Shown: in pieces, positions 27,924-36,545 of the stretch
Layout of the letters: each line of letters opens with the position of its first letter
Position numbering within the stretch: the first letter of the stretch is position 1
Source of the DNA: Streptomyces sp. NBC_00464
Lineage (GTDB): Bacteria > Actinomycetota > Actinomycetes > Streptomycetales > Streptomycetaceae
Direction of reading: 5' to 3'
NCBI RefSeq assembly: GCF_036013915.1
Contig: NZ_CP107899.1
Coordinates: 2,046,001-2,110,000 of the forward strand
DNA: 64,000 nt
Made by a program: the position numbers and the translations under genes
The notes under the pieces: model-generated
What the model saw: only the letters and a program-made list of their open reading frames with translations
The model's database searches: none
What the model was told of the DNA's origin: nothing

Positions 27924-28604
27924 TTAGATATTCGCTCGTTCGATAATGGCTGCCACTAATTTGTAGACGTAGCCTTCAAACGGTTCACCCAGGCTCACCG
28001 TAAGGAAGGATTCACCCAGTTCGTAGACCCCTTCCGGTTTGGCCATATATTCCAGCTCATATTGGGGATCGGTCACCCGCAGTATATATTCATGTGCCTT
28101 GTAAGAGAAGCGGGCACGTAGGACCCGCTTCTGATCACCGAACATCGCCCCGGGGACATGTAGCTGTAACGTCAGGTCGGTGACGCGTATCAGCTTAAGC
28201 GAGTCCGAAAGAGTGACAGTTTCTTCAATCGGGATGTGGTCATTATTTCCATGATAGGTACTGGACCCGTTGACCCACAGTGTGCTGGGGCGCTGCTCCA
28301 AGCTCAGTAATCCTCTCCACCCAACCCTGCCGGTCTTCTTCCAGTAGTAATCGGGGTCAAGGAGCCAATTCTCGATCTGGAAGTTGTGCGACTGTGGCCG
28401 AAGAAGTGGCACCGAGACAATATCGAGAACATTCGGGTCGGTTCCATCTTCGTACTGCCTTTCGCGGGCGGAGACTTCGCGGTTCAGGCGAGCGCTGACT
28501 GGGCGTACCCACTCTCCTGAATCGTCGTCAACCATGCCTGCAACACACCGGCCCGAAAGCTTGCGGGAATTTGCGAGACACACGAGTGTCTTTATCAGTG
28601 CCAT
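27924..28604 (-). CDS. probable dual OB-fold protein, first gene of the DUF488 operon
   Basis: This 226-residue protein starts MALIKTLVCLANSRKLSGRC and contains WVRPVS, the ERQYEDGTDPNVLDIVSVPL segment and ENWLLDPDYYWKKTG. I recall this pattern from proteins annotated with a dual OB-containing domain that sit beside DUF488 genes. The fold implies binding of nucleic acid or nucleotides, possibly as the sensor of the operon. ATG 28604 is preceded by a G-run (ggggg). An in-frame extension upstream is Arg-rich and unlikely. Confidence 0.7.
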   Translation of the reverse strand: MALIKTLVCLANSRKLSGRCVAGMVDDDSGEWVRPVSARLNREVSARERQYEDGTDPNVLDIVSVPLLRPQSHNFQIENWLLDPDYYWKKTGRVGWRGLLSLEQRPSTLWVNGSSTYHGNNDHIPIEETVTLSDSLKLIRVTDLTLQLHVPGAMFGDQKRVLRARFSYKAHEYILRVTDPQYELEYMAKPEGVYELGESFLTVSLGEPFEGYVYKLVAAIIERANI

Positions 28605-29465
28605 GCGTACCCCCCAAAAAAATCTGATACAGCGACTTCCTGCGGGACGAAAGCGCGGCGCACCTACACGAAGCGATGACGAGCGCAATGGATTGTCAGT
28701 TCCGCGAGTCATCCAAGAGCCTACGACGGGGGTACGACACCCGTCTGCCGTTCAGGCTAGCGCGATGTTCAAACCAGATCATGGTGCGCTTCGCCCCCAG
28801 GCCGGCTGGCTAGCGCCACACGGGGCAGCCGACGACTAGGTGTTGGGCGGTGTTTCGGCGTAGTCGCATGACGCTCGGTTCCTGGTAGCCCGTCAGGTCA
28901 GGCGCGAGGCCGGAACGTGACACGCATGGCTTCCAAGATCATGAACTTCTCGACGCCCGGTGACCCGAGTGGAAGACCGTGCCCTGCCGACGCTTCATCG
29001 CCGACCCCGCCAATCCTTGACCAGCTCCGCTAGCACGCCGAGGTCGTACATTTCCGAGGAGGTCACGAGCTTTCTGAAGCGGTTGGCCAAGGCGCCCGCC
29101 ACCGCGTGCGCGGTCCTGGCTGGGGCGACCTCGCTGCTGGTGGCGAGGTCCTCCCTCCGGGGACATCACGCAACAAAGCCAGCTCGGCCGTACGGCAAGG
29201 CCCGCCGCCGCGCTGAGCAGTGCGGCATCGAGTGGCGACGCTGCCGAGGAGATTCCGAAAAAGGCCCACTCCTTCTGTGCCAACACCCCGCTCCAGGATT
29301 AAGGCCACTGCTGCTCCGGCGGCAGAGCGCCGCAGCAGCAGTCCGCACGCAGTCCGCAAGACACCCGATCAAGACCGTCACACTCCATCGCCAGCCAACA
29401 GCAAAAGGCCAGGTCAGCAACCCGCAGAAAAGATCCCCGCAGGTCACCGACCCGGCCCATTACTA
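28605..29465. other. 861-base degenerate region between the DUF488 operon and attR
   Basis: No intact gene is convincing. The left part should hold the promoter of the DUF488 operon. The only trace of coding sequence is a minus-strand frame at 28995-29165. Short frames on both strands lack start signals and typical codon bias. It is the decayed right end of the element. Confidence 0.5.
28995..29165 (-). pseudogene. possible 3' remnant of an unrecognised gene
   Basis: An open frame of 56 codons without a start runs into a stop. Its product ends with a protein-like segment (ANRFRKLVTSSEMYDLGVLA). It is bounded upstream by an in-frame stop, so at most a decayed tail remains. Family unknown. Confidence 0.25.
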
Positions 29466-29604
29466 GGAGACCAAGAAGGCCTGATCTCCGGTTGGGCCGC
29501 CTGACCCGCGATATCGCGGGTCGCGTCGCTCGTACCTGACCGCACCCGGTCCGCGGGGCGCCGATGACGGCGTCCGTCGCGGACCGGGTGCGGTTTTTTG
29601 CCAG
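29466..29604. repeat. attR, right attachment repeat (duplicated sodN 3' end and terminator)
   Basis: The copy begins with GGAGACCAAGAAGGC followed by a TGA stop, the last residues (ETKKA) of sodN out of context. It then aligns to attL through the terminator. It lacks any upstream sodN sequence, as expected for the chromosomal half left behind by insertion. Confidence 0.88.
29540..29599 (+). terminator. displaced original sodN terminator
   Basis: A perfect 15-bp stem (29540-29554 with 29579-29593) with a smaller hairpin inside is followed by six T residues. It matches the weaker attL hairpin and is best read as the native sodN terminator, now 18 kb from the gene. Confidence 0.85.
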
Positions 29605-29847
29605 TATGAGCATGGAGGCACAGAAGCGCCGCGGATCCGTGGATTCCCTGCGATCAGCTGAACAGGCCTGCCTCCAGTGGGACCTTCGACGCGCGTAAAC
29701 GCGACACCACCGAGCACACCGGCAGCCACGCCGGTCGACTCCACAATTCCCCCGCTCGTCGACGTGGCGCCGATACCCCGAGCGGACGGACGGATTCTCG
29801 TCAAAGTGACATGCTGGAGGCTTCGCTGAAGCAAGGGAGTTGGGCTC

Positions 29848-30388
29848 ATGCGGTGGACCGTCCATGGCGAGCGACAGATCTACAACACCCGTGGGTGAAC
29901 CTCTGGCTAGTGGACGTCCAGCAGCCTGACGGCCGGCGGTGGGAACACCCTGCGTGCGGATGCGGCACTTGGCCGTAGCAGCCGTGGTCGACGACCAAAA
30001 GCGTGTGCTGATGATGTGGCGGCACCGGTTCATCACCGATACCTGGGGCTGGGAGCTTCCGATGGGCCTCATCGAGACCGACGAGACCCCCGAGCAGACT
30101 GCCGCTCGCGAGGTGGAGGAGGAGACCGGGTGGCGGGTGGAGAACGTCAAGCCGCTGGTTTACGCGCAACCCGCGAACGGCATCACAGATTCCGAGCACT
30201 TCGTCTTCCGCGCCGAGGCCGCCTCATATGCAGGCCCGCCTACCGAGTTGAACGAGTCAGACCGGATCGAGTGGATTCCGATCTCGGAGGTCCGCGGCAT
30301 GATCGACCGCCGCGAGGTCGTCAGCAGTGGCAGCCTGGTCGGTCTGCTGTATCTGCTGCTGGACGAGACGACCGGCAGTTCCTCATAA
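29848..30388 (+). pseudogene. NUDIX hydrolase gene with two frameshifts near its start
   Basis: The frame from ATG 29848 reads MRWTVHGERQIYNT and then hits a stop. A second frame continues with WVNLWLVDVQQPDGRRWEH, and a third from about 29955 gives the NUDIX domain (MRHLAVAAVVDDQ, Nudix box GLIETDETPEQTAAREVEEETGW). Together they make one normal protein, so two single-base losses, near 29891 and 29955, broke it. A shortened protein could still start at GTG 29939 or ATG 29960 and keep the whole domain. Confidence 0.7.
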
Positions 30389-30391
30389 GGG

Positions 30392-30715
30392 TCAGCCGAG
30401 GGCTTCACGCAGACGTTGCTCGAAGGCGAGGACGGGGGCTTCGCGTGCGTAGGGCAGCATTCGGCGGTGAAGTTCCTGGACGTGGCCGCTCACTCGTGGC
30501 GAATCAATGACAGCGGCGAGGTCGAGGGCGAGGCCGGCGCTGGTGCATGCCTCGTCGAGTTTGCCCAGCCGGAGCTGGGCGCTGGCCAGCCAGTAGGCGT
30601 GAAAGGCCCGGCCTCGCTGTTGGTCGGCATCTTCTCGACGTAAGCCCTCAATGATGAGGGGTTCGGCGCGGGCCGGTTCGCCGATCACCCCCGGCCGTGA
30701 CGCCGCCGAACTCAT
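30392..30715 (-). pseudogene. C-terminal remnant of a TPR-type regulator
   Basis: The 107 residues (AFHAYWLASAQLRLGKLDEACTSAGLALDL, ending EQRLREALG) look like the end of an XRE-TPR regulator of the kind encoded at 22177. The helix-turn-helix part is missing, and the first dozen residues are unlike the family, so the gene was cut about 30690. It lies tail-to-tail with the damaged NUDIX gene. Confidence 0.6.
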
Positions 30716-30745
30716 CGCACCGGCGGGCCGTTCCCCGGCAGCCCG

Positions 30746-31300
30746 TCAGTGCCGGGGCGCGGGGGCGCCCCGGTGCGGGAGGCGGCGCGAGAGGACGGCG
30801 CGGACGCCCTTGACACCGTCGAGGCCGAGGGCGCGCTTGGGGAGGTAGTGCACGACCAGGAGGTACGGGGCGGGCGTGAGCAGGACGAACCCGTCGACGG
30901 TCTCCACGTATCCGCCGAAGCTCCCCCAGCCCCGCCGGGTCTCCATGTCGGTGCAGGAGAGGCGCACCCCCTCGTCGGTGTCCGCCACCGTCACCGTCCA
31001 GGCGCCCAGCGCGGCCCCGGTCCGGGTCTGGCGGGCGGCCAGGGCCCGAGTCCGGGCGAAGAGGCCGAGAACGCCTCCGACGAACACCGTCAACCCGGCC
31101 CAGGGACTGTCCGCGAGCAGCCACGCCGCCGCGCCGATCAGCACCGGCACGTACAGGGCCTTCAGCCGGCCCTTCGGGCCCCGCATGCGGCCGACCCCGC
31201 GGAACGCGTCCGTCCAGTCCGCCCGCCCCAGCTCGAAGCGGAACACGACGGAGGCCCCGGTGGCGTTCGTGTCGGCCGCCGCCCTGTGCGCGTCTGTCAT
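30746..31300 (-). CDS. YcxB-like membrane protein
   Basis: This 184-residue protein has two adjacent transmembrane helices near residues 45-85 (LYVPVLIGAAAWLLA, LTVFVGGVLGLFA) and a C-terminal cytoplasmic domain with GYVETVDGFVLLTPAPYLLVVHYLPKRAL, the pattern of YcxB-like C-terminal proteins. The function is unknown. ATG 31300 gives the family-like start MTDAHRAAADTN; an upstream in-frame ATG adds an Arg-rich stretch. Confidence 0.7.
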   Translation of the reverse strand: MTDAHRAAADTNATGASVVFRFELGRADWTDAFRGVGRMRGPKGRLKALYVPVLIGAAAWLLADSPWAGLTVFVGGVLGLFARTRALAARQTRTGAALGAWTVTVADTDEGVRLSCTDMETRRGWGSFGGYVETVDGFVLLTPAPYLLVVHYLPKRALGLDGVKGVRAVLSRRLPHRGAPAPRH

Positions 31301-31436
31301 GTCCTCATCCCATCGTCGCGAGCCGTGATCGTAGCGGGCCGTCCGGGGCCGCCGACAAGGCGCACCCACCGGGCGAAGCGGTCACCAACGACTCGTGCCG
31401 TCGCCCCGGTTCACGCCTGCCACTACCCTCCCGGAC

Positions 31437-31856
31437 ATGACAAATCAAGGGCGCAGTCCCGGAGCCGTCCTGTGCATCGTCGTGGCCATGATCAGCCTGC
31501 TCACTGCAGTGATCCTTTCCGCGATCGCGCTGGACGCGGCCTCCAAGGTGTCGGGGAAGGCATTCGACGATTCCAGCAGCGCGTCGATCCACTTCGAGGA
31601 ATCCCGGTGCGATGCGGATCGCGACGACCCGCTGGACCGGCCGTTCATGAAGTGCCTCTCCGAGTACGAGGCCGCCAACCAGCAGGGCTCGGTGCTCTGG
31701 GAGAGGGAGATCGCGAAGCGGCAGGCCGCCATCCAGACGAAGGGCAACCTGGCGGTCATCTTCGGCCTGGCCGCTGTGACCTTCGCGGTCTGCGGCATGG
31801 GCGCCGGCCGAGCCCGCCGCCCCGAGCCGCAGACCACCAACGGGCCCGGGGCGTAG
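31437..31856 (+). CDS. small membrane protein, unknown function
   Basis: This 139-residue protein has a transmembrane helix at about residues 12-33 (VLCIVVAMISLLTAVILSAI) and a second near residues 100-122, with a Cys-containing loop between them outside the cell. It starts at ATG 31437, divergent from the YcxB-like gene, and ends before a strong hairpin. Family not recognised. Confidence 0.65.
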   Translation: MTNQGRSPGAVLCIVVAMISLLTAVILSAIALDAASKVSGKAFDDSSSASIHFEESRCDADRDDPLDRPFMKCLSEYEAANQQGSVLWEREIAKRQAAIQTKGNLAVIFGLAAVTFAVCGMGAGRARRPEPQTTNGPGA

Positions 31857-31864
31857 ACGGGTTC

Positions 31865-31892
31865 CGGGGCCCTCACACGGATGAGGGCCCCG
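31865..31892. terminator. 11-bp hairpin between convergent genes
   Basis: Arms 31865-31875 and 31882-31892 are complementary with a 6-base loop. It lies 8 bases past the plus-strand stop and faces the minus-strand gene ending at 31938. Confidence 0.75.
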
Positions 31893-31937
31893 TCCTCGGA
31901 ACCGTGCAACCCGTCCACGGAGCCGTTTGACCCGCCC

Positions 31938-32582
31938 TCAGAGCCGTGTGACCCGCCCGCACCGGTCGCCGCCGTCCTCGGGCACGCGTTCCTCCATGGA
32001 GGTGTCCCGCTCGTACAGGTCCTTCGCGGCGCCCTCCAGGGATCCGTCGCGGGTCGCGCGGTCGGCGGCGAACTCCGGGACGTAGTAGCCGGTGTGGTTG
32101 GCACAGCCGCCGTTGGCGGCGTCCGTGCGGAAGACGATGAGCGAGAACGTCCCGGGCTCGATCTGCACCTTGGCCGGGTCCTCCCAGCTCATGACCGTTT
32201 CGCGGCGGACGACGGTCCGGGCCACCTCGTCGCTGTCGCCGTCCGCGCGGACGACCGGGTAGACGTACGTCACGTCGGCCGTGACGTCGACCGCGCCGCT
32301 CTTGCCCTCGCGGTACGTGATCCGCCCCAGGGTGCGGACGATGTCGTCGACCACGCGGAACCGGGCCGGGTCGAACCGGCTGAAGAGGTGCAGCGGGTCG
32401 TTGTCGGCGCTCGGCGCGGACAGCGCGGTCTTCGCATAGCTCTGCACGTCCTTCTGGTGCGGGTTGAGCAGCGCGAGCGCCTTCGCCGGACGCTCACCGC
32501 GCAGGACGCCGGGATCGATGCCCGTGGCGGCCAGGAAGTCCCGGGACCGGACCAGCGCCTTCGCCACCTCCGCCTCGCTCAT
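31938..32582 (-). CDS. hypothetical protein, possibly secreted or 5' truncated
   Basis: This 214-residue frame begins MSEAEVAKALVRSRDFLAATG. The reading frame is open further upstream without a clear start or signal peptide, so the true N-terminus may lie outside or have been lost. The sequence is beta-rich with LIVFRTDAANGGCANHTGYY near residue 150. I do not recognise the family. Expression level cannot be judged. Confidence 0.5.
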   Translation of the reverse strand: MSEAEVAKALVRSRDFLAATGIDPGVLRGERPAKALALLNPHQKDVQSYAKTALSAPSADNDPLHLFSRFDPARFRVVDDIVRTLGRITYREGKSGAVDVTADVTYVYPVVRADGDSDEVARTVVRRETVMSWEDPAKVQIEPGTFSLIVFRTDAANGGCANHTGYYVPEFAADRATRDGSLEGAAKDLYERDTSMEERVPEDGGDRCGRVTRL

Positions 32583-32979
32583 CCAGCCCGTGGCCCCGTG
32601 TGCGCCCTCCCGCTCGTCCGGCCGACGGCGGACCGGTACCGGCCGGTCAATCCTTTTCGGCCAAATCTCATAAGAAACTCCGAGCCATCGGGCCTTCCAC
32701 CCGGGGCTTCACGCCTGAGGGAGTCACAGAAAGCGCATTTCACAAGTAGTACGTGTACACATCAATCACCCTTTCGCGAGCGCCTCGATTACCCGCACCT
32801 ATCGCCAGGCAAACACTCTCCGGCATACCTCTGCCCCGACCTCCCACCACCTTTGAGGTGTACTGCGGCGACATGTCCAACTTCGACATCTGCGCAGGTG
32901 GGGGCGCAATAACTCCACATAGTCCCGCGCACGTTCACATAGGCTGCGCCTGCTTCTCCGACCCCCGGAGCGGCATGGA
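32583..32979. other. 397-base intergenic region upstream of exported-protein gene
   Basis: Unusually AT-richer than its surroundings (for example around 32660-32790 and 32900-32940). No coding signal was found. It should hold the promoter of the rightward genes from 32980, and possibly of the leftward 31938 gene. No operator was identified. Confidence 0.45.
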
Positions 32980-33549
32980 ATGTCCGAGGTGATGGGTGTG
33001 CACGGCATACGTAGATGGGGGCCGACGACAGCAGCACTGGCGCTGCTGGCCGGAGTCTTCCAAGGAATCGCGGCTTCCCCGGCCGCAGCGGAATTCGACT
33101 GCTTTCGGGACACGTGCTCGGGAAAGGACCCCATTGCGATGGGGTGCGACAAGGACGCAGAAATTCTACAACAGGCGACCATGCCGGACGAGTCGGTCTC
33201 GGTACGGCTGCTCTGGTCGCCGATGTGTCAGGGCGTATGGGCAAAGGTCTCACGCGATCTCGATACGTCGCCCGCCTCCGTATATCTGACCCTGTGGACG
33301 ACACGCGATCCCGACGGCGGCGTTCAGGCCGGTGACAGCCCGGCCGTTCTCGGCAGCGGCGTGGCAGGCGCCTACACCAAGATGCAGAACTGGAAAAAGA
33401 CAACGGCGAAGGCGTGCTGGAACGACGTCGATAACGCGTTTGACCCCGCGCCGACGAAGTACACCATCCAGAGCCCCGCCAAGGAGAACGACTGGCCGGT
33501 CGACGCGAGCATGGCCGTCCTGCACGGCAGCTGCACGCAATGGATGTGA
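32980..33549 (+). CDS. secreted DUF2690-type protein
   Basis: This 189-residue precursor has an N-terminal signal peptide (RRWGPTTAALALLAGVFQGIAASPAAA) and a mature domain with four Cys residues (DCFRDTCSGKDP, MGCDKD). It resembles DUF2690, a small Streptomyces exported family. The start is uncertain: ATG 32980 or ATG 32992, both before the signal. It ends 9 bases before the next gene and overlaps its ribosome site, so it may be its operon leader. Confidence 0.6.
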   Translation: MSEVMGVHGIRRWGPTTAALALLAGVFQGIAASPAAAEFDCFRDTCSGKDPIAMGCDKDAEILQQATMPDESVSVRLLWSPMCQGVWAKVSRDLDTSPASVYLTLWTTRDPDGGVQAGDSPAVLGSGVAGAYTKMQNWKKTTAKACWNDVDNAFDPAPTKYTIQSPAKENDWPVDASMAVLHGSCTQWM

Positions 33550-33557
33550 GGAGCATC

Positions 33558-36545
33558 ATGCGGAAAAGACGTCTCATACGCCACTTGTCCATGAATCCAC
33601 TGATGATCATGAGCGTGGTGGCGGCATCCGCCGCGCTGGTCCCGCTGGCTTCCGCGGATCCCGCACCGGCCCCCACCGCCGCGGAGAACACGACGCGCAT
33701 GTTCTCCGCGCCCGGCAAGGACCTCGGGGCGGACTACACCTCATCGGCCGACGAGATCGTGCAGGCCACCGGCGACGCCGAAGGGCTTCACATCCTTTCG
33801 GCGCGGGAGAGCGACGGGTTCTCCTTCTACGAGGTCGCCCGGCTCAAGCGCAAGGAACTGTCCGACGTCGGCCCGTGGACGGGCTACGTCTGCACCACCG
33901 GCTCGGGGAACTACGCGGCGGCCGTCTACGCCCCGTCGGTCTGGTCCAACAAGCCCGGTGCCTACGCCGACGGCGCGTTCGCCGCGGTGATCCGGCTGTC
34001 GGACGGCAAGGTCACCGAGATTCCCGACGGAGTGCAGCTCGCCTACTTCTCGCCGGGCTGCGGCGCGGGCGACGACGTGGCGTTCACCTCCAGTTCCGCC
34101 ACGGACACGTCGGCCGGCCGGACCACGGTGATCTCGGTCGACGCGACCAGCGGAGCGGTCTCCTCCCGCCGCACCGTCGACGGCTTCCTGACGCACGTCA
34201 CCCCCACCGGGAAGGGCACCGTCGGCGTCCTCTCCGGCAACCTGGTCGACCTCAAGGACGACGGGAGGACGAAGCTGTCCGCCCGTAAGCTCTCCAAGGT
34301 GCCCGGCCCCATGTTCGCGCTGGCCGCCTCGGCGAACGGCGCCGTGGACATCGGCACGGTCAACGGCGGGAAGAGCGTCATCTCCCGCTTCGACGGCAAG
34401 AAGTTCACCGAGCTGGGCCGCGCGCCCAAGGGCAAGGTGAAGCTGCTGCGCACGGCCGAGGGCGACGCGGTCGTCGGTGACGTGAAGGCCATCGACACCG
34501 GCAAGGCCCCGGGGCTCGCCAAGCACGCCGTGGACGGCCGGGTGGCCGGGATCTCGCGCCTCGGTCATCTGGTGACCCACTCGGTGTTCTCCGAGCAGAT
34601 GAAGGGCGTCACCGAGGGCGTCGGCTCGTCCGCGGCCAAGGGCGCCGGATCCCTCACCGTCAAGGCGACCGCGTTGAGGACGGGCACGCAGGCCACCACG
34701 CTCGTGGACGCCGACCGCAAGCGGCCGAAGTCGGACGCGACGCTGCCGATGGGCCCGGCCGCGTTCGCCATGTCCGATGACGACGATCCGGCCAACTGCG
34801 GTGAGGGCGGCCCTGAGACCCAGTGCCTTTCCGGGCTCGGCGCGGCCGTCATCGGCAAGATCCCGCGCATGGAGACCCCCTGCATCGTCAAGCGCAACGA
34901 CCCCAAGCGGCAGGCTCTCCAGGCCAGCGCCAACCAGGTCGAGTGGGCGGTCGACCAGGCGGTCCACGGCAGGCTGACCCTCTCGCGTCCGGCGGACTGG
35001 CACGACACCGGCCTCGGCTCCTACACCCCGCAGAGTCTGTTCCCCAAGCCGGTCCTGACCGGCGGAGGCGAGATTCCCGCGCAGGTCATGCTGGGCATCC
35101 TCGCCCAGGAGTCCAACTTCAAGCAGGCGTCCTGGCACTCCATGAACGGTGACTCGGGCAACGTCACCCGGTCCGACTGGCTCGGGAACGGGAACGGCAT
35201 CCACGGCTACCCCGACGTGACCGCGGCCGACTGCGGCTACGGCATCGCCCAGGTCACGACCGGTATGGACTCGGCGTACCCGGACCAGCTGGACACCCTG
35301 CACGCGGGCGCCGTCACCACGGACTACGCGGCGAACATCGCCGCCGGTCTGCGCATCCTGGGCGAGAAGTGGAACCAGCTCAAGGATCTGGGCATGAACG
35401 CCAACAGCGGCAGCGCGACCTACATCGAGAACTGGTACATGGCGCTCTGGGGCTACAACTCCGGCGTCTACACCGTCGGGGCCAACGCCGGACTGGGCTT
35501 CTTCAACAACCCGATCAACCCGACCTACCCGGCCGACCGCGACCCGTTCCTGCGCTACAACTACGACGACGCGTCCCGCCCCGGCGAGTGGAACTACCCC
35601 GAGAAGATCCTCGGCTGGGCGGAGAACCCCCAGCGGACCTGGAACAACGAAGAGTCCTACGTCCGGCCCGACATGCCGCTGTCCGTCCTCAAGACGCCCC
35701 CGTACGGCGCCTTCTGCGACGCGTCCAACGCGTGCGACCCGGCCGCGGCCGACCCGTGCCCGAGCTGGAACAACCTGTGCTACTGGGGCAAGAGCGCGGA
35801 GTGGATCGGCTCACAGAGCGGCAGCAACTCCAGTACCGAGAATCTCCGTTACTCGCTCGGCGCGTCGGAACCCGAGTTGCAGAGCAAGTACGACCACGGC
35901 AACTGCTTCGACTGGCCGAACGGCAATCCCAACGCCATCGTCATCGATGACCTCGGAGAGCACGAGGACACCTACGACTGCGGGGACTTCGAGGCGGCCT
36001 GGGACGGCAAGTTCACCCTCCAGTCCGGTGACAACTTCACCATGCAGAGGGAAGACAGCAGCTACCGCGCGACCCCCTACATCGGCAACATCGACCTGCA
36101 CCAGCTCGGCGCCGGGTACGACCACCACGTGTACTTCACGCACAGCTACCCCTACGGGGAGATCTTCCACAAGGTCACCGGCCGGTGGCAGATCAACCCG
36201 AAGCTGCTTCCGTCCGGCGACGAGCCCGGCAACCGCTACCGGGTCTTCGTCCACCTGCCGAGCCACGGCGCCGAAGCGACCATCGGGTACGACTTCATCC
36301 CGGGCGAGAACACGGTCGGCGCCGAGTCCGACCACTGCAGCATCAACCAGGGAACTCGCAGTGCGGGCCAGGAGACCTGGGTCGAGATGGGCACCTTCAC
36401 CTTCTGGAAGGGCGGCCGGATCGAACTGGACAACATCCAGAAGGGTGCCACCGGGGACGGCAACGTGGTGTTCGACGCGGTCGGCTTCATTCCGGCCACC
36501 TTCGCCGACCCCGGCATCTGCGGCCTCAACGACGGCGGCCTGTGA
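33558..36545 (+). CDS. large exported protein: propeller-like, lysozyme-like and golvesin-like regions
   Basis: This 995-residue precursor has a signal peptide (residues about 1-35). A beta-propeller-like region of repeated short strands covers residues about 45-400. A lysozyme/transglycosylase-like region near residues 460-690 has QVMLGILAQESNFKQASWHS, where Glu may be catalytic, and CGYGIAQVTTGM. A C-terminal golvesin/carbohydrate-binding-like part covers about 800-990. It is paralogous to the 1342-residue protein at 38317 but lacks its SGNH domain. ATG 33558 follows gaggag. It overlaps the downstream lipoprotein by one base. Confidence 0.72.
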   Translation: MRKRRLIRHLSMNPLMIMSVVAASAALVPLASADPAPAPTAAENTTRMFSAPGKDLGADYTSSADEIVQATGDAEGLHILSARESDGFSFYEVARLKRKELSDVGPWTGYVCTTGSGNYAAAVYAPSVWSNKPGAYADGAFAAVIRLSDGKVTEIPDGVQLAYFSPGCGAGDDVAFTSSSATDTSAGRTTVISVDATSGAVSSRRTVDGFLTHVTPTGKGTVGVLSGNLVDLKDDGRTKLSARKLSKVPGPMFALAASANGAVDIGTVNGGKSVISRFDGKKFTELGRAPKGKVKLLRTAEGDAVVGDVKAIDTGKAPGLAKHAVDGRVAGISRLGHLVTHSVFSEQMKGVTEGVGSSAAKGAGSLTVKATALRTGTQATTLVDADRKRPKSDATLPMGPAAFAMSDDDDPANCGEGGPETQCLSGLGAAVIGKIPRMETPCIVKRNDPKRQALQASANQVEWAVDQAVHGRLTLSRPADWHDTGLGSYTPQSLFPKPVLTGGGEIPAQVMLGILAQESNFKQASWHSMNGDSGNVTRSDWLGNGNGIHGYPDVTAADCGYGIAQVTTGMDSAYPDQLDTLHAGAVTTDYAANIAAGLRILGEKWNQLKDLGMNANSGSATYIENWYMALWGYNSGVYTVGANAGLGFFNNPINPTYPADRDPFLRYNYDDASRPGEWNYPEKILGWAENPQRTWNNEESYVRPDMPLSVLKTPPYGAFCDASNACDPAAADPCPSWNNLCYWGKSAEWIGSQSGSNSSTENLRYSLGASEPELQSKYDHGNCFDWPNGNPNAIVIDDLGEHEDTYDCGDFEAAWDGKFTLQSGDNFTMQREDSSYRATPYIGNIDLHQLGAGYDHHVYFTHSYPYGEIFHKVTGRWQINPKLLPSGDEPGNRYRVFVHLPSHGAEATIGYDFIPGENTVGAESDHCSINQGTRSAGQETWVEMGTFTFWKGGRIELDNIQKGATGDGNVVFDAVGFIPATFADPGICGLNDGGL

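Larger units (their letters stand above)
11177..29604. mobile_element. about 18.3-kb integrative mobilizable element inserted at the 3' end of sodN
   Basis: A diverged direct repeat flanks the block: 11177-11310 and 29466-29604. Both copies begin with the same 15 bases (GGAGACCAAGAAGGC, the last codons of sodN) and both continue through a sodN-type terminator hairpin. Inside are a tyrosine integrase directly at the left end, a repressor-like gene, an excisionase, a DUF3631 ATPase, a MobC-like gene, a relaxase, and cargo. No FtsK/TraB-type translocase is visible, so self-transfer is unlikely and mobilization by a helper is the simplest reading. Confidence 0.88.

Noticed and set aside
28960..29466. 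Open frames at the right end of the element
   Set aside because: No ribosome site, no bias and no recognisable motif. Only a short minus-strand remnant was kept, at low confidence.
11177..29604. Calling the element a self-transmissible AICE
   Set aside because: Integrase, excisionase, an ATPase and a relaxase are present, but no FtsK/TraB translocase was found in the window, so mobilizable is the safer label.
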